Assembly: GCF_033547075.1 (NCBI RefSeq)
Contig: NZ_CP137891.1
Span: forward strand, 1,984,001 to 2,048,000
Direction: 5' to 3'
Source: Flavobacterium ardleyense
Lineage (GTDB): Bacteria > Bacteroidota > Bacteroidia > Flavobacteriales > Flavobacteriaceae
DNA: 64,000 nucleotides
Part shown: positions 44,757-54,329 of the stretch, piece after piece
Numbering within the stretch: position 1 is the stretch's first letter
Layout of the letters: every line of letters starts with the position of its first letter
Position numbers and translations under genes: made by a program
The notes under the pieces: generated by a model
What the model saw: only the letters and a program-made list of their open reading frames with translations
What the model was told of the DNA's origin: nothing
Database searches by the model: none

Positions 44757-47147
44757 TTAGTTTCTCAACGGCTTCCCTGTTTTCAACATGTGCTGTATAC
44801 GCTCCAGTGTTTTCTTTTCTGTAGTCAAAGAAAGAAACGCTTCGCGCTCCAGATCCAGTAGATACTGCTCTGTTACCAGAGTTGGCTCAGACAAATCTCC
44901 ACCAGCCATCACGTAGGCAAGTTTGTTTGCGATTTTCTTATCATGCTCAGAAATGTAATTTCCAACCTGCATACTATCCGTACCTACTAAGAACATTCCC
45001 AAAGCTTGTTTACCTAAAACTCTAACATCCTTACGGCGAATTGGTTGTGTGTAACCAGCTTCTGCCATAATGAGGGCGTGCTTTTTAGCTTCAGCAATTT
45101 GTCTGTCCTTATTAACAACTACGATATCTTTTCCGTGTTGCAAAATTCCTGTATCAAAAGCTTCGTAAGCAGAAGTAGATACTTTTGCCATGGCTACTGT
45201 TAAGAAATACTCTTGTAAAATATTTAATTCGACATCATTTTTCTTTATCATATCCGAAGCTCTTAAAGCCATTTCTTTTGATCCTCCACCGCCTGGAATC
45301 ACTCCAACTCCAAATTCGACAAGACCAATATAGGTTTCGGCAGCAGCTACAACTTTATCGGCATGCATACTCATTTCACAACCACCCCCAAGAGTCATTC
45401 CGTGAGGAGCTACCACGACTGGAATTCCAGAATATCGAACCCTCATCATTGTATCTTGAAACATTTTGATTGCCATATTTAGCTCGTCATAATCTTGCTC
45501 TACAGCCATCATAAAGATCATTCCAATATTGGCTCCTACAGAAAAATTAGCTGCTTGATTTCCAATCACTAGTCCGCTGTATTCTTTTTCGGCAAGATCA
45601 ATCGCTTTATTTATTGCTTGCAAAACGTCGCCGCCAATTGTATTCATCTTCGACTGAAATTCTAAATTCAGAATTCCATCGCCAAGGTCTTCAATGATGG
45701 CACCGCTATTACTCCAAACTTTTTTGCTTTCGCGAATATTATTTAAAATAATAAATGAATCTTGCCCAGGCACTTTCTTCTGAGTTTTTGATTCAATATC
45801 ATAATAGTAGGTTGCACCTTCTTTTACAGTATAGAAAGTTTTATTACCACTTTCTAACATATCCAAAACCCATTGAGCGGGCTTCTGATTAGTATCTTTC
45901 ATCAACTCAATTCCTTTCTCAACACCTACCGCATCCCAAATTTCAAACGGACCATTTTCCCAGCCAAAACCGGCCTTCATAGCATCGTCAATTTTGTATA
46001 ATTCGTCGGTGATTTCTGGAACTCTATTCGAAACATACGCGAAAAGACCTGAAAAGCTTTTTCTATAAAATTCTCCAGCCTTATCGGTCCCTTTTATCAA
46101 GACTTTAAAGCGATCAATCGGTTTATCAATCGTTTTAGTCAGTTCAAGAGTGGCAAAATTTGCTTTCTTTGCGTCTCTATATTCTAAAGTATTAAGATCT
46201 AAAGTGCGAATCTCTTTTCCTTCTTTTTTATAAAATCCTTGCCCTGATTTGCTTCCAAGCCATTTGTTTTCTAACATCGAATTTACAAAGGGAGGGAGTA
46301 GAAATAAATCATGCGCTTCATCCTCGTTTGCATTTTCGTATATTCCGTTTGCTACGTGGGCCAAAGTATCAAGACCTACTACATCTACAGTTCTAAAAGT
46401 GGCAGATTTAGGTCGACCAATCACTGGACCGGTTAATTTATCAACTTCTTCAACTGTTAGATCCATTTCTTTCACCAGATGGAATAAACTCTGAATACCG
46501 TAGATTCCAATTCTATTTCCGATAAATGCTGGAGTGTCTTTGGCTACGACCGAAGTTTTTCCTAAAAACTGTTCTCCATAATTACTTAAGAAATCCACCA
46601 CTTCTGGCAGCGTTTCTGGTCCTGGAATAATTTCGAAAAGTTTCAAGTAACGTGCAGGATTAAAGAAGTGGGTTCCACAGAAGTGCTTTTGGAAGTCTTC
46701 ACTTCTTCCTTCACTCATAAAATGAATCGGAATTCCTGATGTATTTGAAGTAATTAAGGTACCTGGTTTTCTAAACTTTTCAATTTCCGTAAAAACTTGT
46801 TGTTTAATGTCGAGTCGCTCCACAACGACTTCAATAATCCAATCAACATCTGAGATTTTTTTTAAATCATCCGTTGTATTTCCGGTAGTAATTCTTTGCG
46901 CAAATTTTTGATGATATATAGGAGATGGATTTGATTTTAAGGCTGTTGCCAAATGTTCATTTACAACTCGATTGCGAACTGCTTTTGATTCCATCGTTAG
47001 CCCTTTCTTTTGTTCAGCTTCTGTAAGTTCTCTAGGGAGAATATCAAGCAGAAGTACATCAAGTCCAATATTTGCAAAGTGACATGCAATACCAGATCCC
47101 ATAATTCCTGATCCAATAACTGCAACTTTTTTTATAATTCGTTTCAT
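44757..47147 (-). CDS. Fused 3-hydroxyacyl-CoA dehydrogenase / enoyl-CoA hydratase
   Basis: Bifunctional beta-oxidation enzyme, 796 residues. The NAD-binding dehydrogenase part comes first (VAVIGSGIMGSGIACHFA at 8-25; C-terminal HAD domains to about 440), and the crotonase-type hydratase domain follows (about 480-690: GMTLGGGCEMSMHAD, EFGVGVIPGGGG). The order is the reverse of E. coli FadB. The start is set at the ATG at 47147; the longer frame reaches into the MarR gene. The HAD genes and MarR gene are 10 bp apart. Confidence 0.93.
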   Translation of the reverse strand: MKRIIKKVAVIGSGIMGSGIACHFANIGLDVLLLDILPRELTEAEQKKGLTMESKAVRNRVVNEHLATALKSNPSPIYHQKFAQRITTGNTTDDLKKISDVDWIIEVVVERLDIKQQVFTEIEKFRKPGTLITSNTSGIPIHFMSEGRSEDFQKHFCGTHFFNPARYLKLFEIIPGPETLPEVVDFLSNYGEQFLGKTSVVAKDTPAFIGNRIGIYGIQSLFHLVKEMDLTVEEVDKLTGPVIGRPKSATFRTVDVVGLDTLAHVANGIYENANEDEAHDLFLLPPFVNSMLENKWLGSKSGQGFYKKEGKEIRTLDLNTLEYRDAKKANFATLELTKTIDKPIDRFKVLIKGTDKAGEFYRKSFSGLFAYVSNRVPEITDELYKIDDAMKAGFGWENGPFEIWDAVGVEKGIELMKDTNQKPAQWVLDMLESGNKTFYTVKEGATYYYDIESKTQKKVPGQDSFIILNNIRESKKVWSNSGAIIEDLGDGILNLEFQSKMNTIGGDVLQAINKAIDLAEKEYSGLVIGNQAANFSVGANIGMIFMMAVEQDYDELNMAIKMFQDTMMRVRYSGIPVVVAPHGMTLGGGCEMSMHADKVVAAAETYIGLVEFGVGVIPGGGGSKEMALRASDMIKKNDVELNILQEYFLTVAMAKVSTSAYEAFDTGILQHGKDIVVVNKDRQIAEAKKHALIMAEAGYTQPIRRKDVRVLGKQALGMFLVGTDSMQVGNYISEHDKKIANKLAYVMAGGDLSEPTLVTEQYLLDLEREAFLSLTTEKKTLERIQHMLKTGKPLRN

Positions 47148-47157
47148 TCTTTTACTG

Positions 47158-47607
47158 TTAATTATTATCAGAGTTAAAAAATATATTTTTTCCTGCAATC
47201 ATTTCATTTATAGTTTCAGCAACTTCAACGAAGTGATCTAGTTTTTCCTTTTCTATATGCCGTTTTACCGTCTCATTAAACTTGAGAACGGTGTTTTTTG
47301 ATAATTCCCGTTTCTCTTTTCCAAATTCAGTAAGGTAAATCAATACTCCACGGCCGTCATGCGGATTTTTTTTTCGTATTATTAAACCTTTTTCTTCAAG
47401 AGATTTTAAAGTTCGAGTTAAACTAGTGGCTTCCATTCCCATTTTTGGACCTAGAGTAGTGGAGGGCGTACCTCCTTCCTTATCGATACTTAAAAGTGCA
47501 AAACCAATTGCCATACTAGCACCGTATTTTGCAGCTTCTTCATTGTACATCCTTGCCACCGATTGCCATGTAGCACGAAGTATATAATCTAATGTTTTAT
47601 CTTTCAT
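47158..47607 (-). CDS. MarR-family regulator of the fatty-acid cluster
   Basis: The 149-residue winged-helix protein begins MKDKTLDYILRATWQSVARMYNEEAAKYG and has a recognition region LTRTLKSLEEKGLI followed by the wing KKNPHDGRGVLIYLT, as in MarR proteins. It leads the operon into the HAD/ECH gene. The perfect palindrome ATGCATGCAT lies upstream near 47648-47657, and TATATTTG (47632-47625 on the minus strand) fits the -7 box, so autoregulation by acyl-CoA or fatty acid is plausible. Confidence 0.87.
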   Translation of the reverse strand: MKDKTLDYILRATWQSVARMYNEEAAKYGASMAIGFALLSIDKEGGTPSTTLGPKMGMEATSLTRTLKSLEEKGLIIRKKNPHDGRGVLIYLTEFGKEKRELSKNTVLKFNETVKRHIEKEKLDHFVEVAETINEMIAGKNIFFNSDNN

Positions 47608-47624
47608 ATTAAATTGTTGCAATC

Positions 47625-47657
47625 CAAATATACAAAAAATAATACTATGCATGCATA
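47625..47657 (-). promoter_or_regulatory. MarR promoter and palindromic operator candidate
   Basis: On the minus strand TATATTTG (47632-47625) is the -7 box. The palindrome ATGCATGCAT (47648-47657) lies at the -33 position, where no TTTG is seen; repressor binding there would block RNA polymerase. Confidence 0.45.
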
Positions 47658-47691
47658 ATAATATATTTTTAATTGGCATTTAAATCAAAAA

Positions 47692-47717
47692 AAACTCTTC
47701 GGATTAGTGAAGAGTTT
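47692..47717 (-). terminator. Terminator after the acyl-CoA ligase gene
   Basis: AAACTCTTC (47692-47700) pairs with GAAGAGTTT (47709-47717), and a T-run follows on the minus strand. It separates the ligase gene from the MarR promoter. Confidence 0.8.
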
Positions 47718-47734
47718 AGATTTTGTATGAATTT

Positions 47735-49513
47735 TTAGTAAGGTGGATAGATTTTATTATAAAGTGTCTGGTAATGCTCCTGTACAAACTTTCGTTTCAA
47801 TTTCATGGTAGGAGTTAAATGTCCAAGGTCTACTGACCAGATTTCGGGGGTCAGCTCAAAACGTTTTATTTGTTCCCAATGACCAAATTTCTTATTAAGG
47901 TCATCGATTTCTTCTTGAATCCTTGCAATCACGTCTGGATTTTCGCAAATCTCTTTCATAGAATCGCCGATATTAATTTCTTTAATTTTTGCCCAATCTT
48001 TTACAAAAGTGAAATTTGGCTGAATTAGAGCTGCAGGCATTTTTTCACCATCTCCAATGACCATGATTTGTTCTATAAAACGAGATTGTTTCAATTTGTT
48101 TTCGAGAATTTGGGGCGCTATATATTTACCTCCAGACGTCTTAAACATCTCCTTTTTTCTATCGGTAATTTTTAAGAAACCGTCAGAATCTAGTGTGCCA
48201 ATATCTCCAGTATGGAAGAATCCGTCGATAACTGCCTCTTTAGTTTTTTCTTCATCCTTATAATAGCCCATCATTACATTAGGACCTTTGCAAAGAATTT
48301 CACCATCTTCGGCAATACGCACAGTAACATTATCGATAATTTTCCCGACAGTTCCAATCCGAAAACCGCCCTCTCTCATATCATTCACTGCTATTACGGG
48401 CGAAGTCTCAGTAAGTCCATAGCCTTCCATAACGGGAATTTCGGCTGCGGCAAATAATTTGATTAGTCGTGGTTGCATTGCAGCACTACCAGAAACCATA
48501 ATATCTAAATTACCACCCAGACCTTCTTTCCATTTACTAAAAATTAATTTGCGAGCAATCGATAATTTTGCGTCATACCACCACCCATTTGCACCATAGG
48601 GTTCAAATTGTGATCCTACCTTTATAGCCCAGAAAAAAAGAGCCTTTTTAATTCCAGTAAGATCAGCACCCTTTGCATGAATTTTTTCGTACACCTTTTC
48701 TAGTAATCTTGGCACAACCGTCATTACGTTGGGTTTTACCTCTTTAATATTATCGCCAATCTTTTCTATTGATTCTGCGAAGTGTATAGAAACTCCGTAA
48801 AATTGATAAATATAGACGACCATTCTTTCAAAAATGTGACAGATAGGTAAGAAGCTTAGGGCTACGGTTTTTCCGGCGTTAAACGGAATTCTTTTTTCGC
48901 AATCAAGTACATTCGAAACAATATTCTGATGAGAAAGCATGACACCTTTTGGCCGGCCAGTAGTACCAGATGTATATATGATCGTCGCCAGATGCTCTGT
49001 GCGGACATTATTTTTGCGCTCCTCAACCTCAGGCTGATTGCTTTTGTCCGCACCTAAGTCTAAAACCTTGTTCCAATTCTCGCATCCCTTCACATCTTCA
49101 AAAGAATAGATTGCTTTTATCTTGGGCAAGTTTTGAAGTACTGTCGACAATTTATCAAATATTTCTTGATCAGAAACAAAAATCATACTTGCATCTGAAT
49201 GTCCTAATATATACTCATAATCTGTTTCTGATATAGTAGGATAGACAGGTACATTTTGTGCTCCAAGCTGTAGAATTCCAATATCTAGAATATGCCACTC
49301 AGTTCTATTATTCGAAGAAATTACAGCAATCTTTTCGTTAACTCCAATTCCCAATCTGAGAAGCCCGCGTGAAACAGCATTTGCTTGGTCCACATATTCT
49401 TGAGTAGAGGTACTGATCCAACTTCCATTTTTCTTAGTAACCAATGAATTTGGAATACTATAGTTTTGCAATTGATGATAAGGTAAATCAAATAATCTTG
49501 TAATTCCGTTCAT
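47735..49513 (-). CDS. Long-chain acyl-CoA ligase (AMP-forming)
   Basis: Activates fatty acids to acyl-CoA by way of acyl-AMP. The 592 residues contain the AMP-binding P-loop IIYTSGTTGRPKGVMLSH, GYGLTETSPVIAV, and the C-terminal DRKKEMFKTSGGKYIAP motif. It is upstream of the MarR-led operon but on its own transcript, given the terminator between them. It resembles FadD/FACL of the Bacteroidota type. Confidence 0.93.
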   Translation of the reverse strand: MNGITRLFDLPYHQLQNYSIPNSLVTKKNGSWISTSTQEYVDQANAVSRGLLRLGIGVNEKIAVISSNNRTEWHILDIGILQLGAQNVPVYPTISETDYEYILGHSDASMIFVSDQEIFDKLSTVLQNLPKIKAIYSFEDVKGCENWNKVLDLGADKSNQPEVEERKNNVRTEHLATIIYTSGTTGRPKGVMLSHQNIVSNVLDCEKRIPFNAGKTVALSFLPICHIFERMVVYIYQFYGVSIHFAESIEKIGDNIKEVKPNVMTVVPRLLEKVYEKIHAKGADLTGIKKALFFWAIKVGSQFEPYGANGWWYDAKLSIARKLIFSKWKEGLGGNLDIMVSGSAAMQPRLIKLFAAAEIPVMEGYGLTETSPVIAVNDMREGGFRIGTVGKIIDNVTVRIAEDGEILCKGPNVMMGYYKDEEKTKEAVIDGFFHTGDIGTLDSDGFLKITDRKKEMFKTSGGKYIAPQILENKLKQSRFIEQIMVIGDGEKMPAALIQPNFTFVKDWAKIKEINIGDSMKEICENPDVIARIQEEIDDLNKKFGHWEQIKRFELTPEIWSVDLGHLTPTMKLKRKFVQEHYQTLYNKIYPPY

Positions 49514-49638
49514 TAGTAAAATGTAATTAGATTAGTATTCATCTGCAAATTAATTAATATATAATTCTCTTACAATAATTAACAGCCATAGTTTGGTTTA
49601 AAAATGTAATTTTGCCAAAAAAAATAATTTTGTTGCGA

Positions 49639-51594
49639 ATGCAAACTGGACTCAAATCAAATCTTTTAATACGACTAGGTGAATATAAAGCACTTTTTTT
49701 TAGAATTGGACTTGCTTATGTTTTCTACTTTATTGCTAGAGTATTATTTTATTTATACAATAGAGGTTTAATTCCTGTTACTTCGACTTCCGAATTTTTG
49801 AAACTGGCTTACTACGGAGTTGCGTTTGACACAACCGCAATCCTATATGTGAATATGATCTTCATTTTATTGTCCATTCTCCCGCTCACAATAAATAGTC
49901 GCAAAAGCTATCAAAAGTTTCTATTCTACCTATATTTTGCGACAAATTTATTTGCCTACTTCACCAATTTTGGAGATTTCATATATTATCGATATAGTTT
50001 TGCTCGCACTACCTTGGCGGTTTTAGATTCCTTAAAAAATGAATCGAATATTAAGGCACTCTTGGCCAATTTCCTCATTAATTATTGGCACGTTTTTCTA
50101 CTTTTCATACTTCTATCTATTGCGTGGGTTTATTTATACAAAAAAGTAAAAGTTCAGCCAGTAAAAATACCTTCAAAAATAATTTATTTTAGTAGTTCGG
50201 TTGTTGTTTTTCTAATATTAGCAACAGCTATAATTGGAGGAATTAGAGGTGATTTTGCCAAAAGCACCCGCCCGATAAATTTACTTGATGCCAATAGACA
50301 TGTGGTAAATAATGCTCAGGGTGACATTGTATTGAACACACCATTTGCTATAATTAGAACTTGGAATACCAACAGTTTTAAGAAAGTAAATTTAGTTTCA
50401 GAAGAGGTTATTCAGGAAGTAATTGAGCCTATTAAGTTTTACAAAAATAATACTCCTACTAAACCAAATATTGTAATAATTATTCTTGAAAGCTATGGTC
50501 GAGAATATATTGAAAGCTTTAATAAAGATAGAAATATTCCTAACTATAAGGGTTATTCACCATTTATCGATTCGCTTGCTACTCATAGTTTGATCTTCAC
50601 GGAAGGCTACGCAAATGGATATAAATCTATTCACGGAACGTCATCGGTTTTGGCGGGAATACCATCTTTTAAGGATGCATTTACCTCTTCGCCATATCCA
50701 AAGCAGAAAATAGAATCTCTAGTTTCTACTCTAAAAGGAGAGGGGTACGACACATCATTTTTTCACGGCGCACCAAATGGCTCGATGGGATTCCTAGGTT
50801 TCGGAAATATTCTAGGTTTTGATCATTATTATGGAAAGACTGAATTTAATGATGATTCTGAGTTTGATGGAGTTTGGGGAATTTGGGATGAACCATTTTT
50901 TCAATACTTCAATAGAACTTTGACTGAAAAAAAGCAACCATTCATGGCGACACTTTTCTCTGTTTCTTCGCACGAACCTTATATGGTTCCTGAAAAGTAT
51001 AAGGGCAAATTCCCCAAAGGTGATGTCAATATTCACAAGACTATTGGTTATACTGATTATGCTCTGAAAAAGTTTTTCGCTTCCGCTAAAAAAGAGGCGT
51101 GGTACAACAACACTATTTTTGTACTCGTGGCAGATCATGGCAACACGATCTTTTATGATGAATACAAGAAAGAACTCAACCGAAATACCGTCCCAATATT
51201 ATTTTTCACACCATCAGAAAAATTCAAAGGTGTCAATAGTGATTATGCGCAGCAGATCGATATATATCCTACACTTCTCGATATGATAGGATACGACAAG
51301 CCCTTTAGAAGCTGGGGTAGAAGCTTGATTGCAAAAGAAGGTCCTTCGCCATTTGTGATGAACTATAGTAGTAATCACTATCAATTAATGAGTGGGAATT
51401 ATATTTGTATATTTGACGGCGAGAAAGCAGTAGGTTTTTATGCAAAAGATGATAAGGCCATGAATAATAATTTGATAGGAAATCGAAATGCTGAAATGGA
51501 TGCACTCGAAATCAGAGCAAAAGCATTTATTCAATTATATATGAATAACATAATCGACAAAAAATTAACTACAGAAAAAAGCACAAATGAGTAA
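49639..51594 (+). CDS. LtaS/sulfatase-family membrane phosphotransferase-like protein
   Basis: The 651 residues have five N-terminal membrane helices (about 15-200) and a C-terminal alkaline-phosphatase-fold domain: ILESYGRE with the metal-site Glu, NGYKSIHGTSSVLAG with the nucleophilic Thr region, HEPYMVP, and ADHGN. The start is the ATG at 49639; the TAATTTTG box at 49607-49614 excludes the earlier TTG. Gram-negative Bacteroidota lack LTA, so the product probably moves a phospho-headgroup onto another envelope acceptor. Overlaps the next gene by 8 bp. Confidence 0.85.
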   Translation: MQTGLKSNLLIRLGEYKALFFRIGLAYVFYFIARVLFYLYNRGLIPVTSTSEFLKLAYYGVAFDTTAILYVNMIFILLSILPLTINSRKSYQKFLFYLYFATNLFAYFTNFGDFIYYRYSFARTTLAVLDSLKNESNIKALLANFLINYWHVFLLFILLSIAWVYLYKKVKVQPVKIPSKIIYFSSSVVVFLILATAIIGGIRGDFAKSTRPINLLDANRHVVNNAQGDIVLNTPFAIIRTWNTNSFKKVNLVSEEVIQEVIEPIKFYKNNTPTKPNIVIIILESYGREYIESFNKDRNIPNYKGYSPFIDSLATHSLIFTEGYANGYKSIHGTSSVLAGIPSFKDAFTSSPYPKQKIESLVSTLKGEGYDTSFFHGAPNGSMGFLGFGNILGFDHYYGKTEFNDDSEFDGVWGIWDEPFFQYFNRTLTEKKQPFMATLFSVSSHEPYMVPEKYKGKFPKGDVNIHKTIGYTDYALKKFFASAKKEAWYNNTIFVLVADHGNTIFYDEYKKELNRNTVPILFFTPSEKFKGVNSDYAQQIDIYPTLLDMIGYDKPFRSWGRSLIAKEGPSPFVMNYSSNHYQLMSGNYICIFDGEKAVGFYAKDDKAMNNNLIGNRNAEMDALEIRAKAFIQLYMNNIIDKKLTTEKSTNE

Positions 51595-52168
51595 TTGGAA
51601 AAAAGTAGCCTTAGCGGTTTTTGTAATAGCATTAATAATTGCGGCAAGAGAAATTTATGTTGTAAATATCAATCATAATTTTGAAACAATTACCGAAGGT
51701 AAAGTTTACAAAAGTGGCGTAATTCCGCCAGATGAATTGGAAGAATATATCAAGAAAAATAATATTAAATCGGTAGTTGATTTACGTTTTCCAGGAACGG
51801 GAGATGATGTCAACAACCCTGAAGTACCTGAAGAATTAGTAGCAGAACGTGAAGCGATTGCAAAATTGCAAGGCGTTAATTACTTCAATAATGGTTCAGA
51901 TCAAGTACCAAGTCAGGAACGTGTAGATAGTTTTTTGAAAATAATGGATAATCCAGACAACTATCCAGTATTGATCCATTGCTACCACGGAATTGGTCGT
52001 GCCGAATTATACTCAGCTCTCTACCGAATTGAATATGAGGGAATGGATCCTGACAAAGCTCGTAGAAGCACAAGAATGCTTACAAAATGGAGCTCGTTTG
52101 ATGACGGAAGTCCAAAAGGTGAATATTTAAAAGCGTATCAGCCTAGAGCAAAAGGTTCAAAAGAGTAA
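51587..52168 (+). CDS. Membrane-anchored dual-specificity-like phosphatase
   Basis: The 193 residues begin with one membrane helix (about 7-21), so the catalytic domain is likely extracytoplasmic or membrane-facing. The phosphatase signature HCYHGIGR (131-138) gives the nucleophile Cys132 and Arg138 of CX5R; DLRFPGTGDD (65-74) fits the general-acid/WPD-like region. The start overlaps the LtaS-like stop by 8 bp, so the two are translated together and probably share a pathway. Substrate, lipid or protein, unknown. Confidence 0.83.
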   Translation: MSNWKKVALAVFVIALIIAAREIYVVNINHNFETITEGKVYKSGVIPPDELEEYIKKNNIKSVVDLRFPGTGDDVNNPEVPEELVAEREAIAKLQGVNYFNNGSDQVPSQERVDSFLKIMDNPDNYPVLIHCYHGIGRAELYSALYRIEYEGMDPDKARRSTRMLTKWSSFDDGSPKGEYLKAYQPRAKGSKE

Positions 52169-52201
52169 TATTCTGAAAAGAAATCATTAAAGAATAAGCA
52201 A

Positions 52202-52235
52202 AAGCCGTCAGTTTAAAGTTGACGGCTTTTTTTGT
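52202..52235 (+). terminator. Terminator after the phosphatase gene
   Basis: AAAGCCGTCA (52202-52211) pairs with TGACGGCTTT (52221-52230), followed by a T-run. Confidence 0.87.
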
Positions 52236-52288
52236 ACTTTTTATTCTTTTAGCGAATAAACTATAGCTAACAATATGCACCCCAGATT

Positions 52289-53425
52289 TTATTTTACCTG
52301 CACCTTAATTATTTTGACTCCTAATTCACTCCAATCTTGAGTTTTATTAAGTAGTTCTTGCATTTCGCAGATATTGTCTGATGATATTTTTGTGTTTGCA
52401 ACTTCAATAATTTGGTCTCCAATATTATACTGCTCTAGATGCTTTTGCTTTGTAGATATAAACAGATTCTCATCTTTTTCTGCCACCAAATATTTAAATG
52501 CTTTACTATTAAACTTTGAATCTATTATGTTATTATTTCTTTTTAAATACACTTCAGAATTCGCATAATCAATAATCCAATCAAATCCTCGTAGAAGCGT
52601 GATTCCAATATTTTGGGATTTTATAGTTTTTGAGACATGGATTTTTAATGGTAATGTAATATCATTAAGTATTAGTGGTACATCTTCATAAAAAACTTCT
52701 TCCCCAAAAGTAGTAGAAGTAGCTGTTCTATACATACCACCAATAATACTCATAGAATTATAAATCGGAAAATCATCATGTTCATTATATGGAATAACTA
52801 CTGATCCGGCGAAACCGGTATCCATTTTAAACTTTCGTTCTTTTCCGTCGATGTTTAAATAAATAAATATTTGTCGAGATTTTACTTCAGATTTTATTTT
52901 TGAATAGCCTGAATTAAGAAGTTCTTGTTTAGTAGTATTTGTGATGTTGCATATTTTATTGTTAGTAAAGTTTAACTGTAAAACATTCTCATCTCTAAGC
53001 AGTAAATCTAATCCTAAAATACCCGCAAAAGGTTGGCTTTTCTGACATTTTGTTAATGGTCGAGGTATATAGGCGAAAACTTTATTTGTGCTCGCAAAAA
53101 GCTCAGAGTCAATCTCTGCGGTAAATGTACGTAAATCCGTTTCCTTACCGTCAGCACCAGTAACTGTTCCCAAGGCTCCAAACTTCTTACTATGATAATC
53201 TACAATTGCGACAGAATCTGTTATAACTGTCATTCCGGCCCCCGTATCAAATAGAAATTTTTGATTTTGACCATCAAATAGCACATCAAAATATATCATT
53301 GAAGAATTCATTTCTATATTTTTACAATCAACTTTCGTTACAATTCTTTCTTTCGAAAATTGCTTTATTGATGTGCACGAAAACGAAAATCCACATATAA
53401 TAATTAAAACAAATAATTTTTTCAT
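52289..53425 (-). CDS. Retropepsin-like aspartyl protease lipoprotein
   Basis: The 378 residues have a lipoprotein signal (FSFSC, Cys17) and two pepsin-type half-sites, FLFDTGAGMTVI (about 58-69) and KMDTGFAGSVVIP (about 200-212), so one chain could form a full two-Asp site. A C-terminal PDZ-like region follows (about 310-378: YNIGDQIIEVANTKI). Probably anchored in the envelope. Substrate unknown. Confidence 0.8.
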   Translation of the reverse strand: MKKLFVLIIICGFSFSCTSIKQFSKERIVTKVDCKNIEMNSSMIYFDVLFDGQNQKFLFDTGAGMTVITDSVAIVDYHSKKFGALGTVTGADGKETDLRTFTAEIDSELFASTNKVFAYIPRPLTKCQKSQPFAGILGLDLLLRDENVLQLNFTNNKICNITNTTKQELLNSGYSKIKSEVKSRQIFIYLNIDGKERKFKMDTGFAGSVVIPYNEHDDFPIYNSMSIIGGMYRTATSTTFGEEVFYEDVPLILNDITLPLKIHVSKTIKSQNIGITLLRGFDWIIDYANSEVYLKRNNNIIDSKFNSKAFKYLVAEKDENLFISTKQKHLEQYNIGDQIIEVANTKISSDNICEMQELLNKTQDWSELGVKIIKVQVK

Positions 53426-53483
53426 AAGTAATATAAAAATTGTAAAAAGGTATTACAAGTATGATTTTTATTAGTAATTAAAG

Positions 53484-54251
53484 CTATAGATCTACATAGT
53501 AACTAAGTAATCTTAGAAAAACCACAAATTCTGCTGCTAAAAATAAAGTAAAAAAGGTAATTCTTATAATCATCTGCAAGTGGCTATATTCTGGAGAAAA
53601 AACTTTGTAATAATTATAAATCAAAAATAGAAGTAGGGAGAGAGGCGTTGCAACATTAAAAAAGTCTGAAATATTATCGGTCAAGTCAGTCCTAATAAAT
53701 TGTAGAAAAGATAATGCTGAGAAAATTAGATTGATAACTAAAATTCCTAAAAAGATCATTCCTGCAATTATAAAATGTTCACTCAAATTTAATTTCTTTC
53801 TCCGAAAGATTATAAAGCTATTACAAGCTAGCAGAGGTAAGAATGCAAATATTATTTGCTTGGAATAACTCTCTAGAAAAGCAACTAATTTGTCTTTAGA
53901 AACACCATCTTTTTCAATAATTCCCGGTTCAAAAATATGATTTGATACTACATCGAAATAGTAGTTTAAAAGTAACATTAAGCCTATCAGAAGTAGACCT
54001 AAATAAAAGACATTATAATATTTTATTCGTTTCCCAGAAATATATTCTAGAGCTGCTTTTCCTGGGCGAAGGGCAGCTTCCTTTATTGTAAATAATAAAC
54101 CTCTTTCAAAATGCCATACGCCGTGTAAAATATCGTGTAAAACAAAATGTTTAAAATTAATTCTGTGAGTATTGGTATTCTGTCCACAATTTGGACAGAA
54201 TTTTTCACTTACCAAATTTTCACAGTTTAAACAATTATTAGTTTGAGTCAT
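53484..54251 (-). CDS. DUF3667-family membrane protein
   Basis: The 255 residues start with a zinc-ribbon-like pair NCLNCENLVSEKFCPNCGQN, then FKHFVLHDILHGVWHFERGLLFT and five hydrophobic segments. The N-terminal fingers and the membrane part are the DUF3667 layout. The start is set at the ATG at 54251. Function unknown. Confidence 0.85.
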   Translation of the reverse strand: MTQTNNCLNCENLVSEKFCPNCGQNTNTHRINFKHFVLHDILHGVWHFERGLLFTIKEAALRPGKAALEYISGKRIKYYNVFYLGLLLIGLMLLLNYYFDVVSNHIFEPGIIEKDGVSKDKLVAFLESYSKQIIFAFLPLLACNSFIIFRRKKLNLSEHFIIAGMIFLGILVINLIFSALSFLQFIRTDLTDNISDFFNVATPLSLLLFLIYNYYKVFSPEYSHLQMIIRITFFTLFLAAEFVVFLRLLSYYVDL

Positions 54252-54280
54252 GTTGCTTTCTATATGACACAATTATACAA

Positions 54281-54309
54281 AAAAAGCACCTTAGTTAAAG
54301 GTGCTTTTT
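54281..54309 (-). terminator. Terminator after purL
   Basis: AAAAAGCACCTT (54281-54292) pairs with AAGGTGCTTTTT (54298-54309). Confidence 0.87.
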
Positions 54310-54329
54310 AAAATTTATATCAGAATCGA

